From CAYSCX01 sp964429575 (GTDB taxonomy: Bacteria > Desulfobacterota > Binatia > Binatales > Binataceae), in assembly GCA_964429575.1 (NCBI GenBank), contig CAYSCX010000050.1, positions 1 through 14,312 on the forward strand: a stretch of DNA of 14,312 bases, given 5' to 3'. The position numbers and the translations under genes are program-made. Below the pieces are notes generated by a model. It saw only the letters and a program-made list of their open reading frames with translations, did not search any database and was not told the DNA's origin. The stretch's first letter is position 1; each line of letters starts with the position of its first letter. Of the stretch, positions 14,187 to 14,312 are shown in pieces.

Positions 14187-14292
14187 GTGCCGTTCCAACT
14201 ATTCTTACCGAAGACGATAGAACGCTGCCTCGAGGCAGAGGTTGGCAAACTTTCCCGCGTCAGTTAGCACCAACAAGTTGGAACGGCACTAG
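14184..14292. mobile_element. 109-bp inverted-repeat-bounded element (MITE-like)
   Basis: Terminal inverted repeats of 17 bp, perfect: CTAGTGCCGTTCCAACT at 14184-14200 and its reverse complement at 14276-14292. The 75-bp interior contains a perfect 14-bp palindrome CTGCCTCGAGGCAG (14225-14238) and no coding capacity. Ends are CTAG on both sides. No clear target-site duplication is visible outside, and the left end overlaps the right end of the REP-like palindrome (CTGCTAG). This is consistent with a small non-autonomous element or a large cruciform repeat; transposition is inferred. Confidence 0.5.
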
Positions 14293-14312
14293 GCGTGCGC
14301 GCGATCCTTCGC

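Larger units (their letters stand above)
13914..14312. repeat. Gene-free stretch dense in inverted repeats
   Basis: No credible coding region: the open frames here are short, rich in Arg/Pro/Ser and lack motifs. Within ~370 bases there are at least seven dyads: 13922-13942; CACCCT/AGGGTG at 13998-14013; a perfect 20-bp palindrome at 14061-14080; CCTCTCCC/GGGAGAGG at 14094-14115; GCTCGC/GCGAGC at 14118-14141; a REP-like hairpin at 14155-14181; and a 109-bp element at 14184-14292. A pyrimidine-rich tract lies at about 14022-14053. This is the look of a landing site for small dispersed repeats, not a unique regulatory region. Confidence 0.7.

Noticed and set aside
13736..14248. 170-codon open frame on - over the DUF2905 gene and the repeats
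   Set aside because: It lies out of frame over a recognised DUF2905 gene and consists of Arg/Ser-rich sequence across repeats.
1..14312. CRISPR array, tRNA/rRNA genes, defence island or prophage
   Set aside because: No regularly spaced repeats, no tRNA-like cloverleaf or rRNA segments, and no integrase, nuclease or phage structural genes were seen.

Overview
The window comes from a high-GC Gram-negative bacterium. It carries lpxC (lipid A biosynthesis), a SurA-type periplasmic chaperone and a DsbA-type thiol oxidoreductase. Codon use is uniformly GC-rich and long antisense open frames are common. The gene styles (NtrY-type kinase, CoxE-type VWA protein, bifunctional-nuclease protein, DUF2905) suggest an uncultured deltaproteobacterial or Binatota-like lineage. 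That placement is inference; there is no rRNA or phylogenetic marker to fix it.

Left part (1-5100): the 3' part of a DsbA-family gene on + converges on a run of five minus-strand genes. In transcription order these are a 73-residue PWWP/Tudor-like protein, a MoxR AAA+ ATPase, a CoxE-type VWA protein, a bifunctional-nuclease (DUF151) protein and a membrane-anchored TPR protein. MoxR and VWA are 20 bp apart and look like a chaperone/co-chaperone pair.

Middle (5293-8665): a DAO-type FAD oxidoreductase (-) is divergent from an NRDE/TANGO2 protein (+). A two-helix membrane protein (-) follows, then a SurA/PpiC-type foldase (+). The foldase ends in a palindrome that supplies the TAG stop of both convergent genes.

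Right part (8663-13913), all on minus, reads as one operon: DUF2905 membrane protein, NtrY-like sensor kinase, a fusion of an NtrX-like receiver to a complete LpxC, a pteridine-reductase-like SDR and a QueC-like PP-loop enzyme. The fusion is the most notable object. The place where NtrX normally carries its AAA+/DNA-binding output is occupied by the committed enzyme of lipid A synthesis, and the presumed partner kinase lies 22 bp upstream. This suggests direct phosphorelay control of lipid A synthesis by an envelope sensor.

Far right (13914-14312): a gene-free stretch packed with inverted repeats, including a second copy of the REP-like palindrome and a 109-bp element bounded by 17-bp perfect inverted repeats.
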